DNA from: Campylorhamphus procurvoides
Lineage: Eukaryota > Chordata > Aves > Passeriformes > Dendrocolaptidae
Direction of reading: 5' to 3'
Assembly (NCBI GenBank): GCA_013396655.1
Contig: WBMV01003268.1
Coordinates: forward strand, 57,797-121,796
Length of the DNA stretch: 64,000 bases
The notes beneath the pieces are model-generated. The model had not been told where the DNA came from, ran no database searches, and saw only the letters and a program-made list of their open reading frames with translations. The position numbers were made by a program, and so were the translations under genes. Shown in pieces: positions 34,001 to 46,500 of this stretch (the first letter of the stretch is position 1; every line of letters begins with the position of its first letter).

Positions 34001-35244
34001 TTATTAAAGATCCAGAAGGGATTAGGGAGTTGGGTCAGGATTAAGCCCCACAATGGGCAGGTTTTGGGAAGAAGTTGCTCGAATAGCATGAGCCTCACTC
34101 AACATTTCCTTCTCCCAATGGATTTCTGTGTGATGTCCCTCCCCTAACTAATCACTGGCATATTTTTATATAAGAACTGGTTGGTAATCAAGATATTGCT
34201 GGGAAGGGAATTGCTCAGAGCTGATCCCTTGTTCTTGCACACCCAGGGAAATTCAGGGCTTGGCCAAAAGAGGCACGACCATCCCAAAAGGTCTGAGATT
34301 CCGCCTGCAGACCTCAAGCCCAGGAGAAGGAAAGAGGTTTTTCTTTTTCTGTACAGAAATTAGCTAAGAAAGTCCCTTTAGCAGCCCAAAGGAATATTAT
34401 CCTGAATATTATCCATGTCCAGAAGCGTGTATGAGTAAATGGGCTCCAAAATATAAGGCCTGAGTGTCACCTAAGGGATCCTGGGGATTTGGGATGGGTG
34501 TGAGGCTCTTCCCAGCAGCTGCTTGGACTCTCACCATGGGAGAGCAAAAAGAGAGATAAAAACTTTAAACACCTCCTTCTGGTCGAGTATAGCAGGCATT
34601 GTCTTTGCAGGGATAATATATATCCATTAAATAATCATTAATAACCCTGGGATGATTCAGCAGAGAAGCTGCTGAGACTCCTGGGGTTGCTCTTCAATTA
34701 AATCTTTATTTCCCTCTGTGCCTGGGGTTTTAATGAATTTACCTCAAGGTCTCAGGCTCGTTGGGGATATCTTGCTTTTAATGGAATAAATTTTATGGAC
34801 TTGCACTTGGGAAGCAAAATAAGGAGAGAGGTTTGCTTTTAGAATAAACTGCTACAAAAGTCCACGCTTCCAAATTGTCAGATTCTAAGGTTTATAGGCA
34901 CAATTAGAGGCTTTTTTATTTATTTTTTATTATTATGAAAGAGAGGAAATGATTGACTAAGAAACGGACAATCCCACAAAAATGTGGAAAAGCTTTGAAA
35001 AATACCCAATACAAATTTATACATAAAATGAAACCAAACAAACAGACAAATTAACCCCAAGACACACACACAGGGAAAATAAACATAAAACCCCAAACCC
35101 CTTGGGGCCGAAAGGCTGCCGAAATACAACACCGTGGCATTGAACTCACTGCCTTGCCTTGGCCCCTGGAGTTAATCAGGAGGGAGGGAGCACTTGGGCT
35201 CTTCAAGCTCTAAAAATAATTAGCCTTAACCTAAACCTAAACCA
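34001..35244. other. Intron sequence, no feature resolved
   Basis: Moderately AT-rich, without recognisable repeats or exons. About 34600-34900 has several ATTAA/TTAAT motifs but no decisive signal. Confidence 0.4.
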
Positions 35245-35571
35245 CAGAAATTTGCTTTACTTTAAAGTAAGCTGGTACTAAAGCTCAGAAATTTGCTTTA
35301 TTGTAAAGTAAGATGGGACTAAAGCTCAGAAATTTGTTTTACTGTAAGGTAAGATGGGACTAAAGCTCAGAAATTTGCTTTATTGTAAAGTAAGATGGGA
35401 CTAAAGCTCAGAAATTTGCTTTATTGTAAAGTAAGATGAGACTAAAGCTCAGAAATTTGCTTTATTGTAAGGTAAGCTGGGACTAAAGCTCAGAAATTTG
35501 CTTTATTGTAAGGTAAGCTGGGACTAAAGCTCAGAAATTTGCTTTACTGTAAGGTAAGATGGAATTGGCAG
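35245..35571 (+). repeat. 41-bp minisatellite, 8 copies, with donor-like GGTAAG
   Basis: Eight copies of a unit starting CAGAAATTTGCTTTATTGTA and continuing AAGTAAGATGGGACTAAAGCT. Four copies carry AAGGTAAG, a good match to a 5' splice site on the BARX2 sense strand; the others have AAAGTAAG. Variants are clustered, for example the two adjacent GGTAAGCTGGG units. Confidence 0.94.
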
Positions 35572-38403
35572 TTCAGTTTTAAAGGGGTTTTTTGAGGTCT
35601 GATGCAAAGCCACCAGTGGCACTGGGGAGGTTCCCATTGCAGAGAGCCTGGGATAACCCCTCCCTCGAGGATTGATTTGGGAAAAAAACCTTCTCCCTGC
35701 GAAAAGGATCCAGCATTAGCTTAAAATCTGATATTTGTGGCATTTCTTGAGCAAAGGAGCAAGGCTGTGCTCACAGCAAGGGTGCAACGAAATGCACCTT
35801 TAGCTGGTTCAGAGCTAAAGGAAAAGGAAAATAAATAGGAATATTTTCAGGGGGTGCTTTGCTGACTGAGGGATAAGGCTATTTGTTTGGTTTCACGGGA
35901 TTTATGTTTTTATTGGCTTTTTGCGTTATGGCTATTAGAGCTAATTAATTTGGATAAGTAATGAGAGTGTTAATAGGCTTGGTTTGTTACGCTGATTGCT
36001 GAGGGTTGAGCTGACTCCCTTAAAAACCACTTTTCAAATTGTCTTTATATAATCCTTCAATTTTGCATTTAAAAATACCCACTCCTGGTTTGCCCCCTGT
36101 ATTTTTTATAATCTCACTTTCGCCACACATTTAAAATCCAGTTGTAAAGAATTAAAGGGCATTGCCAGCCTCGTTCCAAGGTTAAAATTGGCAATTATTT
36201 TTCAAATTATTTTTCTTATTTATTGGAGAGTTTAAAAATGAAACCCAGGGTGGGATTTGTGGGATTTGTGGAATTTGTGTTAAGAACCAGCAATATTGCC
36301 TTTGGATGGTGGGCTTTAATCAATCCACATGATTGATTGGAATAAAAATAAGTTGTTTTTCCTTCACAAAGTTGGTCCCCAAATCATGGATTATCTGTGC
36401 TGTGTCTCCATTTGGGCCAGGCCCTATTCCAGAGCTCCTCATTTGAGTGGATCCCAGTGCTTTATAATTGAAACCCTAATGAGCATCGCTGGAATTTCTG
36501 CCAAGGGTTTTTTTCCCGGGTAGGGCTGGGCTGGTTTCCCTTTAATTGCTGTACCAGAACACCTTGCAGGGCACAAACACACCTCCCACAATTAGCTAAT
36601 GAATATAAAAACATTTAGCCCTGTGTGAGGGGAGTTGTGTCCCAGGGGATTCTGCTGCCCCATGGGAATTTAAATACCCACAATTTTGGGATGTGGAAGT
36701 GACTTTCATTTTATCCTCTCGTTCACGTCCTTCTTGCTGGTCTGAGCCACGAGTTGCCTTTAAAGAACTCTGCTAATGATTATTATTTGCTCTCTGGAAA
36801 TTATTATTCGGATTTTTGGCTTGGTGGTTGGATATTGTTTTTATTTGGAGGGATTTTTTGGAGGACAAGACGCTGCTCAGCACTGGGGGGGGTCTAGAAC
36901 TGTTCCAAACCTCAATTCTCCCAGTTCTGTGTCTGGTTTTATAGAAGGATGAAATTTTCCTTGTGTCCCTGGTATTTTCTGGATTAAACCCGTGGGGAGT
37001 CATTGCTTGGGAGATAAAGGATGAACTTTGGTGTTTCTAGTTCCTCTCTCAGCCTTTTTAGCAAACCACGGGGAGAAAACAGATTTATGGTGTCTCAAAA
37101 CAGCTCAGATTTTAGGGGTGACCCCAAAAAGGCCTTGATTTGGGCAAGGCTTGACTTTGCTGTGGGACATTATTTAAAATTGGGGTGGAAACAATTCCTT
37201 TTGCTCAAATACCTTTTTTCTTTAAGGTTGAAGGCAGTTTTATGGAGTTCCAGAGGGCAGGGTAAAATGAGATGCCACCCATTGCTGGTTCATCATCTGG
37301 AGCATCATCTGGATTGATCTCGTTAAATAAAGCTGATATAAAGTGCTCAGGAGACCTAAAATGTTTGCCTGTGATGTCTCAGGAGCCCTTGGAAATTCTC
37401 TGTCCCAAAATGTGGAGGGAAGCAGCTCAAAATGAATCCTGGTGTCTCCCTGCACTGCTGGGGATATTTTAATGCTAATTATTTATACAGATATATAAGG
37501 GGGAAAAGGATATTTTGGAAACTGCCTGCATTTATTTGGTTTGGCCCCCAAAGGTCTGTGTCATTCTAGAGTGGAATAGGAAAATGAGAAGGGAAATCAA
37601 TTAATCCTGAGAGACACAGAGTGCTGCTTTGTGATGTTTGTGATGCAGTGTTAGTGAGATTTGAGTATTTTTAATAAATCTGAGAGAGCTCAGAGATGAT
37701 ATCAGTGCAGGGAGGGTGCTGAGGGTGCCCTCACATTTCTGGTGATGTCTTGGGGTGCTCCTTGAAACCCAGAAAAGGCAGGATTTGCTGCAATTTTCAG
37801 TGTTTCCCAGGGTGGCCACCTTGAATTTGCATGTTTTGATAGTTCAGAAATACCCCCAAGTGTCATAGGGGGATAAAAATGGGCTGGGGGATGATAAATT
37901 GGTCACTTGGAGAAATATCTGTTAATTCTCTCCACTGAGTGAGGTTTGAACAGTGGGGGTTTGGCAAAGGTGCCCTCCCTTTGGCTGCTGTTTGGGGGGG
38001 CTCTGCAAGGCAGATTAATGCCTTTAGGATTATTATTATTTTATGATTTATTATTTTGGGGACAGCCTCACCCAGTAGACCCAGCCAGCCTGTTTGCCTG
38101 CATGAAATCTCATCCCCTGCAAGGGAAAACAGGAGTGGGGAGACACAAAGGGGGGTTTGGTTTGGTGGGGAGTGACAAAATAACCCTCCCTTGGCAGTGC
38201 CCAGGGAAGGAGAAGGTTTCACATCAGCTGGGCAAGGGAAGAGCCTCAAAAAGGGGTGAATGGAAAAGCAGAGCAGAGGAAATGCTTGATCTGGGATAAA
38301 ATACTGAAAAATGATCTTTTAAAGGCTGAAACGAAACTTTACAGCCCTTGGCTTTTTATGGGCCATTGGGCAAAGCAGTGAGGTTACTTTCAATATTGCT
38401 ACA
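35572..38403. other. Intron sequence with a candidate regulatory patch
   Basis: About 35870-36200 is AT-rich and repeat-free with TTATTGGCTTTTTGCG and GAGCTAATTAATTTGG. About 36770-36850 is similar. No recognisable exon or transposon is present in this 2.8 kb. Confidence 0.4.
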
Positions 38404-38603
38404 TTTTCTTTTCCTTTTTCTATTTTTCCTTTTTCTATTTTTCCTTTTTCTATTTTTCCTTTTTCTATTTTTCCTCTTTCTATTTTTCCTTTTTCTATTT
38501 TTCCTTTTTNCCCCCTTTTTCTTTTTTTTCCCCCTTTTTCTTTTTTTTTCCCCTTTTTCTTTTTTTCCCCTTTTTCCCCTTTTTCCCTTTTCTCTTTTTT
38601 CTC
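38404..38603 (+). repeat. Polypyrimidine tract (CTTTTT/CCCTTTTT repeats) ending in CAG
   Basis: About 200 bp of nearly pure C and T on the sense strand. It starts with a 15-bp unit (CCTTTTTCTATTTTT) and continues as CCCCTTTTTC runs, with one N at 38510. It ends TTTTTTCTCAG at 38595-38605, a textbook-looking 3' splice site within intron 1. Tracts of this type can also form triplex (H-DNA). Confidence 0.9.
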
Positions 38604-39069
38604 AGTGAAATTCCCAAGGCTGCATTTTAAAGATACCTTAAAACCCAGGGAGATGTGCTGTTAGCACTTGTCTAACCCAGTAAACCCTTCATATTTTCCA
38701 TTTTCCAGTATTTTCCCTTTTCCCCTTTGCCTGACTCTTGGCCAGAACTGGGCCCAGAACACCCAGTTGCCCCTTGTGGGCACTTTGGGAGGTGTTTGGC
38801 AATAGCTGAGCCCCACTGAAATAACTAAAGGGAAGGCTAAAAAAACCATCCTTTCCCAAAAATATCCTCTATCTCCCCAAACAATTCCCCATCATTTCCT
38901 AGATACCAAAATTACAATTCCCTTTGGAGCTGTGATAGCAGAATTTATGAATTTATGATCTTTTTGTCAGAGCCACAACACCCTTAAAATGTGTTTGGGT
39001 GTTCAGGTCTTGTGAATTCTTTGACAAGCCAGGGGGGTTTATTTGTGCAGTTGGTTTTCTGGCTCCAAC

Positions 39070-39809
39070 AGGGCTCCTCATGGATCTATTTGAATAATAT
39101 TTATCGATTAATATAATAATGTAACAGTATAATAATAATAACAGCAACAACTGTATATATATATATATATATGTCAAGCTGCCCACATGGATCCTTTAAA
39201 AGCCAGACCACTCTTGTGTGAGCACAGAGGGTCGAAATCTTAATAAAATCACCTCCTTTTCTCTCAGAATTTTGTGATGCTCAAGCAGGATATTTGAGCA
39301 CAGAATAATTTGCCCCCTTCCCAGTAAAACCAGCACTGGTGGGACTTTATCATGGGGAACCTTTCCCAATGGAAGGCTCGGTGTTTATGGGAAAAATGAA
39401 AATTCCCCCTGAAACAGAACCACGATCATTGAGACAATCAAATGGTGATGAGTCTGAATCAAATGGGTGTTATTCTTTGGAGGTTTTTTTTAATTCTTCT
39501 TGGCCCCAAAAACATTTGCTTGAGTTTGGAACAGGTTTTTGTTCCCAGGCTCCCCTTGCCAGCTTGGCTGAGGGTGCAGTTTGTTCCTGGGGTGATTCAG
39601 CAGAGCAGGAATTGGGATTTTGGGGGCTGCAGGGACAGCAGAGGAGGGTCCCAGGTCAGGGCTCTTTGTGCTTTTTAGGGGGAATTCTCCAAACTGAGGG
39701 TGCCAGGAGCTAAAAGGGTTGGTTGCAGCTCGGTGCAATAAATTACAGAGCAGTGAGAAACGCTAGCAAGGAGCTCAGTGAGGTGGGGGAGGAACAATTG
39801 ATGGATTAT
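39070..39809 (+). repeat. 741-bp tandem duplication, copy 1
   Basis: From AGGGCTCCTCATGGATCTAT to AACAATTGATGGATTAT. The same sequence follows at 39811-40553, differing mainly in a roughly 90-bp patch and in an (AT)n run. No gene is contained. Confidence 0.93.
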
Positions 39810-39810
39810 N

Positions 39811-40553
39811 AGGGCTCCTCATGGATCTATTTGAATAATATTTATTGATTAATATAATAATGTAACAATATAATAATAATAACAACAGCAACAACTGTAT
39901 ATATATATATATATATATGTCAAGCTGCCCACATGGATCCTTTAAAAGCCAGACCACTCTTGTGTGAGCACAGAGGGTCGAAATCTTAATAAAATCACCT
40001 CCTTTTCTCTCAGAATTTTGTGATGCTCAAGCAGGATATTTGAGCACAGAATAATTTGCCCCCTTCCCAGTAAAACCAGCACTGGTGGGACTTTATCATG
40101 GGGAACCTTTCCCAATGGAAGGCTCGGTGTTTATGGGAAAAATGAAAATTCCCCCTGAAACAGAACCACAATCAGAGAGAATGAAATGGTGACGAGTCTG
40201 AATCAAATGGGTGTTATTTTTTTGAGTTTTTTTTTAATTCTCCTTGACCCCAAAAACATTTGCTTGAGTTTGGAACAGGTTTTTGTTCCCAGGCTCCCCT
40301 TGCCAGCTTGGCTGAGGGTGCAGTTTGTTCCTGGGGTGATTCAGCAGAGCAGGAATTGGGATTTTGGGGGCTGCAGGGACAGCAGAGGAGGGTCCCAGGT
40401 CAGGGCTCTTTGTGCTTTTTAGGGGGAATTCTCCAAACTGAGGGTGCCAGGAGCTAAAAGGGTTGGTTGCAGCTCGGTGCAATAAATTACAGAGCAGTGA
40501 GAAACGCTAGCAAGGAGCTCAGTGAGGTGGGGGAGGAACAATTGATGGATTAT
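39811..40553 (+). repeat. 741-bp tandem duplication, copy 2
   Basis: Near-identical to 39070-39809 and separated from it by a single N at 39810. The lone N exactly at the junction suggests that the assembler joined two sequences here, so the second copy may be the other haplotype. It could equally be a genuine tandem duplication. Confidence 0.93.
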
Positions 40554-43500
40554 TTTAGTTCCAATGCCTCGGAGCCCGCTCCAACTCCCACTGAACTCAA
40601 TGAAATCGCAGCTGGAGAGGGGCCAAAGTGACTCAAAGTCAATTATGCCTTCCCTGTAAACATTGGAGAGCACGTTCCTCTGAGGTGGTGCAGCACTTCA
40701 GTTGCACTGAATAAAAGCATTTCTGAACTCCCCATGGATTTGTTGTATTTGTGACACCCTTTTTGGGGGGGCTGAGAGGCAGAGACCCCTGGGGATGGTG
40801 CCTGATGCCCCCCAAGCCCTGCTTGGCACTGGAAGGGACCCTGGGGCTAGATTGGTGTCCTCAAACACTCCCTGGGGGTGACATTGCATCAGGAGAGGCA
40901 GCAAAGATGACTGAGAGGAGACTGGAGAAATCCTGGGGCTGTTTCATCTAATTGTCAGGATTTAGGGAGCTTACCTGTGTAAGTCTCAGCTCAGAAATGA
41001 CTGGAACTCTCACACGGGCTGATCTCTGAGTTAGAATGTTTATGGGGATCCATCTGTGCCTCAGCTGAACCACTGCAGAGGATCAGTGGAAAAGAAAGGA
41101 CCTGCATCAGAAGGAGATGGAATTATAAATAATCCAATCCATCAAGTTCCACCACACACGGTGGTGCTTTCACAAAATGAGGCAGATTATCTTTTACACT
41201 GTGATTCACAAGCCTCATTTAAGACAACTGATGTGTTTTTGAATAAATTCAGGATTTTCCTCTCCCTTTCCCAGCAGGGCCAAGGCTGAGTTGCAGGTTT
41301 GGGCTTTCCTGGCTTGTGTTTGTCTCATGGGATTGGCTGTTTGGGGGGTTTTTGCTCCTCATCCCAAGTGCCATCCCATGAAAACCTCGGGGACAGCAGG
41401 GGATCTAAATAATTTTGGAGTGAAGTTTGGCTGCTGCTGAATTTTGGATGGGCTCCTCAGGGGGAAATACATACCCAGTGGGTGGATATAAAGCCTGTGA
41501 TGGAAGTAGGAGGATATAAATATAATATAAATATTCCTTGCCCAGGAACTGGTTCTCCAGCAGGAACGAAGCTGCTCCATACCTGGAGTTATCAGAAATC
41601 TGTGACCTTTACAATGAAAGTCTCCCCAAAGCCTCATTTCTTGCCTTTTGTGCTGTCTTTGTAGCCATTTGGCCCTTCTTGCTGCATCCTTTTCTCTTTT
41701 CCGTGCCTTTCTATTAATAGCAGGATCAATTAAAAGCTTCCATTGCCACGTTCTAACGAGCTTGCAACTGTGAAATAGCAATTTGTCCTCTGGAGGAGGG
41801 GAAAAGTGATACCCACCCAGCAGCTTTAGCCAGGAAAAGGGGACAGAACCATGGCAAACACTGATACAAGACTTCCAGGGCACATTCCCAGCTCAGGAAT
41901 AAAAACTGCCCATTTTCTTCCCTGCCAGTATAAAAAAAACCCACCAAATGAGGCACTTCCATAGCAACAGGTGGCTGTGGCTTTAAAATGCTTGGAAAAG
42001 CTGATTTCTGTGATCCATGCCTTATTTTTCCCTTCTTAATACTAAGTTACAGATTGTAAAAATGCCTTTAAATGGGGTGACAGCTATTTAAAAGGTGAGT
42101 TTTGCTCCCAGACACTGCCCAGAGTGAGGGGTTTGACTCAGTAATTCCTCAACGAGCTCGAATTTGGTGTTTTCTTTCCAAAACCAGCGCCAGCCCAAAT
42201 GCTCTTACCTGCTGTATTTACCTCTGGCCATACACCTGCAAAATAAAAATAGCAAATTATGGGCTGGAAAACCCTTCTGGCAGTGGAGGGTGCCCAGAAC
42301 ACTTTCATTCATCACAGTGCCTTCAATTGAAGGAAAACAAATCCCTTGGGAAAACTCCCAGTATTTCTCAGCAGGCAGAGCCTGAATTTCTGAGCGTGTC
42401 TGCAGTGGGGTTTTGGGGCTGATTTTTGGGATGATCCACGTGGATCCCTTTTAATTCAAGATATTCTGTGGTTTTACCTCTTGCTGCTGGTTTTCTGGGA
42501 CTTATCCCACTCACCCATGAGATATTCAGAGTATTCCTTATATATGAACTAATCCCATTCACCCATGAGATATTCACTGAGTATTCCTTATATATGGAGT
42601 AAATAATGCTGGAATTGCTGCTTTGTTAATTAATTGAAACCCCCCCCCTAGAATTTCAGTGTTCATTTCCAATTCCTGCTGTGTAGCTTCAGTGTAACTC
42701 AAAATGTGGTGGATTCTTAATTTGCCCTCTCAAAATGTTTGTTCTCCCAAAGCCAATCACGGGTCATTTAACTCATTTAACTCCAGTCATTGATACCCAC
42801 ACTGGAAATATTTAGCCAGTTTACAACAACCCTAATTGAAGTGTTTGACAAATCTCTGCCTCTGGTTAAACCTGGGGCCAGTTTGTACACTGGGGGAAAA
42901 TTCAAATACACCCCTTTTCTGGTTTCTCTCTGCAAGAATTCCCTCCATTCAGTGTCCCAATCATTACAAATAGGGACGGTTTGGGGTTTTCATGCTGCAC
43001 ATGATGTCCAAATCCTCCCCATCTCCCTCCTGCCCCCCCCTCGAGGTCAGCAGAGGGTTTGCGCGTGTGGAAGAAGAAAAGGAATTGCATCAGCCTGCAA
43101 AAATGTGCCAGTTTGGTGCTGAGCCCTCCCTTGGGTGCCACCCTAACCCTCACCCTGCCTGGGGCTGGGGCTTTGCAGAGCCCTTGGAAGAGCTTTGGCC
43201 ATCACTGCTTTGGGGCTGTTGGGTGCTCACTGAATTCCTCCCCCTCCCCATTTCTAGAGGAGAAAGAGAGGTTTGTTACACATTTGTAGGAAAATCCTCA
43301 GCTAAGAAATGCCAAGAAGCCCAAAGTAACAGGGGCAGTGGGGCCTGTGTGTGTTTCCCCTGAGCATTAATGGAGCCCAAATGAAATCCTGCAGTTTATT
43401 CCCAGCACAGCCTGTGGAAGGGAAGAGACTTCTGAACACAACCAAGCTGTTTTCTTTTATTTTATTACTCTGCAAGGGTTCCACCTCACTCAGCCCCTTT

Positions 43501-43817
43501 TTGAGCCATCCTTTGACTCTTCCCTGCATTTTTCCCCTTGCTGTGGTTTATTTTTGGCTCTTCCCCTGCCTTCCTCCCTCCGAGCTCTCCCTCCCTCAGC
43601 CCCAACCCAGAACATTCCAGTTCGAGCCGAACTTTCGAACCCATGACGTTGATTTTGGAATTAGGCAGAACCAGTTTGTCCATCCCTTGCCCTAAAAGGG
43701 TTAATCCCCTGGCTCTGGAGACTCAGGGAATTAGGAAAGCAGCCCCAGTTTTGTAAGCCCTGGTGTTGCCTGGATGGATGGCACAGGTTGGGCTGTGATT
43801 AATGTGTTTTACACCCT
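40554..43817. other. Intron sequence, no gene; one two-copy repeat
   Basis: No recognisable exon. A two-copy repeat of about 46 bp containing CACCCATGAGATATTCA lies at 42503-42598. CTTCCATAGCAACAG at about 41956 is an RFX half-site-like motif. The minus frame 41359-41883 has no recognisable family. Confidence 0.4.
42503..42598. repeat. Two-copy tandem repeat of about 46 bp
   Basis: Both copies contain CACCCATGAGATATTC and GAGTATTCCTTATATATG and differ by small indels. Confidence 0.88.
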
Positions 43818-44300
43818 GGTGGATGATGGGTCTCCTTGGGCAGCTCTTGGATGGCTGATAGGTCTCCTTGGGCAGCTCTTGGATGGGTGATGGGTCTCCT
43901 TGGGCAGCTCTTCAATGGGTGATGGGTCTCCTTGGGCAGCTCTTCCATGGATGATGGGTCTCCTTGGGCAGCTCTTCCATGGATGATGGGTCTCCTTGGG
44001 CGGCTCTTCCATGGATGATGGGTCTCCTTGGGCAGCTCTTCAATGGATGATGGGTCTCCTTGGGCGGCTCTTGGATGGATGATGGGTCTCCTTGGGCAGC
44101 TCTTCAATGGATGATGGGTCTCCTTGGGCGGCTCTTGGATGGATGATGGGTCTCCTTGGGCAGCTCTTGGATGGATGATGGGTCTCCTTGGGCAGCTCTT
44201 CGATGGCTGATGGGTCTCCTTGGGCAGCTCTTGGATAGATGATGGGTCTCTTTGGACAGCTCTTCGATGGCTGATGGGTCTCCTTGGGCAGTTCTTCGGT
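43818..44300. repeat. 32-bp minisatellite, about 15 copies
   Basis: Unit GGATGATGGGTCTCCTTGGG plus CAGCTCTTCAAT, with a recurring C/G choice in GGGCAGC versus GGGCGGC and variable ends (CAAT, CCAT, GGAT, CGAT). Because 32 is not a multiple of three, the minus strand reads as a peptide with a 32-residue period covering three units (RRPIIHPRAAQGDP...). That open frame is an artefact of a unit lacking stops in any frame. Confidence 0.95.
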
Positions 44301-46335
44301 TTTATTCAGGTTCTTCCTCACCTAAGGGCTGGAAAGGAGATGTTGATGTCATGGGAGGAGTGTGTTTTATCCCCCACAATCCAATAAAAGGTGACCCAGG
44401 GAGAGGAGAAAATCATTAATACCTTTTTTCCATGTGTGCCAAGACAACTCTCAGAATTATTTGTTAATAACTGTTTTTTCTCTTCCTTTTGATTCTTGTT
44501 TTGTTCCCTCCAAGTCAGGAGCGAGTAGGAAAGTGTTGACATTCTGAAACTTTATAAATTTTGAAGGGGCAAACGCTTCAAATGCCTCAAATTTGTTTTC
44601 TTCTTGTATTTTTTTAATAAAGGACTAAAATAATTGGAAATCTTGAGGTATTTTGAGCCAATTCTTGTATCAGGTTATAAATTTCTGATTTTTTTTTTGT
44701 AGTTTTCCCCCACTGTGACATTTTGCACATGCAAAGGAGGTGGTGGGGGAGTGTTTGTGGTGGTTGGAACACAAAGAACAGGCACAGGACTCATCTTTTG
44801 ACAAACCAGTATATATAAACTATATATTTATATCTGTGTGCCTCCAACATTGCACCCCTCCAACATCAAGGCTTTCATTTCTGTAAAATGACTTCAAGCA
44901 AGGAGGAAAGTGATTTTTAATTAATTGGAGAAAATCTATTTCCATCAAATCCTTCAAAACCACCGAGCAAAGCAGAGCAAAGGGTTGGTTGGTTTTCACC
45001 ACAGAGCAATAAATGCCAATAATTGCCAAAATTCAGTGGGCAGCTCAATAATATCTCAGGTGGGATACACCCCCTGTTTCAAAGCTTAATAAAAAGCCTG
45101 GGAGTGCACAGATTCTGCCAGCTAAAATGCCAAACCCACGATGAGTTTCATCCCAGCAGTGCCCCAGAAGAGTGTGGGGATGGTGATATTTGGGAAACAC
45201 AAGAAAAATAGTCCCTGCAGACTTATTTTAGGGCAGCATCACATTAAAATTGGCAGGCCCAGCTGCTCTTGGGCAGGAGATTTTTCTTGGGTCGGGAGAA
45301 CTTTCAGAAATTGAGTTGAAAAAGAGCTATTTTGGTTTGGCAAACCACGTGCCTGGCACTGGGGGGGTTCCTGAGGGTTGAGCAAGAACAGCACGCTGGG
45401 CATTGCTGCCAAATTAGCATTAATAGATATTAATGGCATATTAAGGAATTTCGCAATGCTGGGGCACAAAGGAGAGTTCTCATGCAATCTGTTCATGGGC
45501 AGCATCTTCTGGAGCCCCTCCCAGCCCATGCCAAGTGCTCTGGGGGGTGGTAAAGGTGTCATCTCCCCCTTTCTGCATGTGGGGAGAGCAGGATCCCAGT
45601 GGCATTCAGGGATTTGGCTGGGCTGGAAGGTTGAGGCAGTGGCAGGTTGAGTGCCCAGGGTGGTCTTTCCCCAAAATCTCCACTGAATGAGCAGAACTTG
45701 GTTCTTTTGGTGCATTTTGGGACAGGGCAAAGCTGGTGGGAATGTGCCAGTATTCCCAGGAGCCTGGAGCTGGTGGTGGTGCCAGTGGGAGCTGCACAGC
45801 CACCCACGGGCACGGCGAAGAAAGGGCTGCTTTGTTTGCTGCCTGTTGACTTCTGTGATTGGCATCTCAAGGAGGTTGTGGAGGCCCAGCACACCTGTGG
45901 AACACGGTGGGGCCACATTCCACACTGACAGGGCCAGGAGACCGCAGGGAGAAGGATGGGCTGGTGGGGGAGAGCCAAAGCTGGGGCTCCAAACCCTCCA
46001 GATCTTACCCCAAGGGAGGGTTTCCCATCTGGATCCCGAAATCAGCACGTCCCTGGGGCAGGTGTGTAGTCCTGGGTTGGAGATGATGGGGACTCTCGTG
46101 CTTCTAACATTTCTGCCCATCATGGCATTAATTCACAGCTAGAGCTGGCAGAATTTGGGCACTGTTGAAACTTAATTCCACCCCTTCTGATTAATTAGGA
46201 CCTGTCTCCACCCAAAGTCTAATCTTTATTTGTCTGGAGATGTGAGAACAGTGTCTCCTTGGCTGGCTTCCTATCAGAACAGAACAAACCTGCAGACTGA
46301 TTGTGGACACGAGTGTGGGCTTGTATTTGGAGATC
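44301..46335. other. Intron sequence, no supportable gene
   Basis: AT-rich to about 45060, with short (AT)n patches near 44810. It then becomes GC-rich and contains the longest simple frame of the window on the minus strand (45239-46123, 294 codons). That translation has no recognisable domain and has equally open frames overlapping it on the other strand, so it is not called as a gene. Confidence 0.4.
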
Positions 46336-46500
46336 AGAAATCATGGAATGCCAGGATGGTTTGGGTTGGAAAGGACCTTCAAGCCCATCCAGTGCCATGG
46401 GCAGGGACACCTTCCACTGTCCCAGGTTGCTCCAAGCCCCATCCAACCTGGCCTTGGACACTCCCAGGGATGGGGCAGCCACAACTTCTCTGGGAGAATC
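46336..46500 (-). mobile_element. CR1 LINE 3' fragment
   Basis: On the minus strand it shows the CR1 3' landmarks: on the plus strand ATGGTTTGGGTTGGAAAGGA, CCATGGGCAGGGACACCTTC, CAGGTTGCTCCAAGCCCC and CATCCAACCTGGCCTTGGAC. It lies in BARX2 intron 1, antisense to the gene. Confidence 0.93.
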
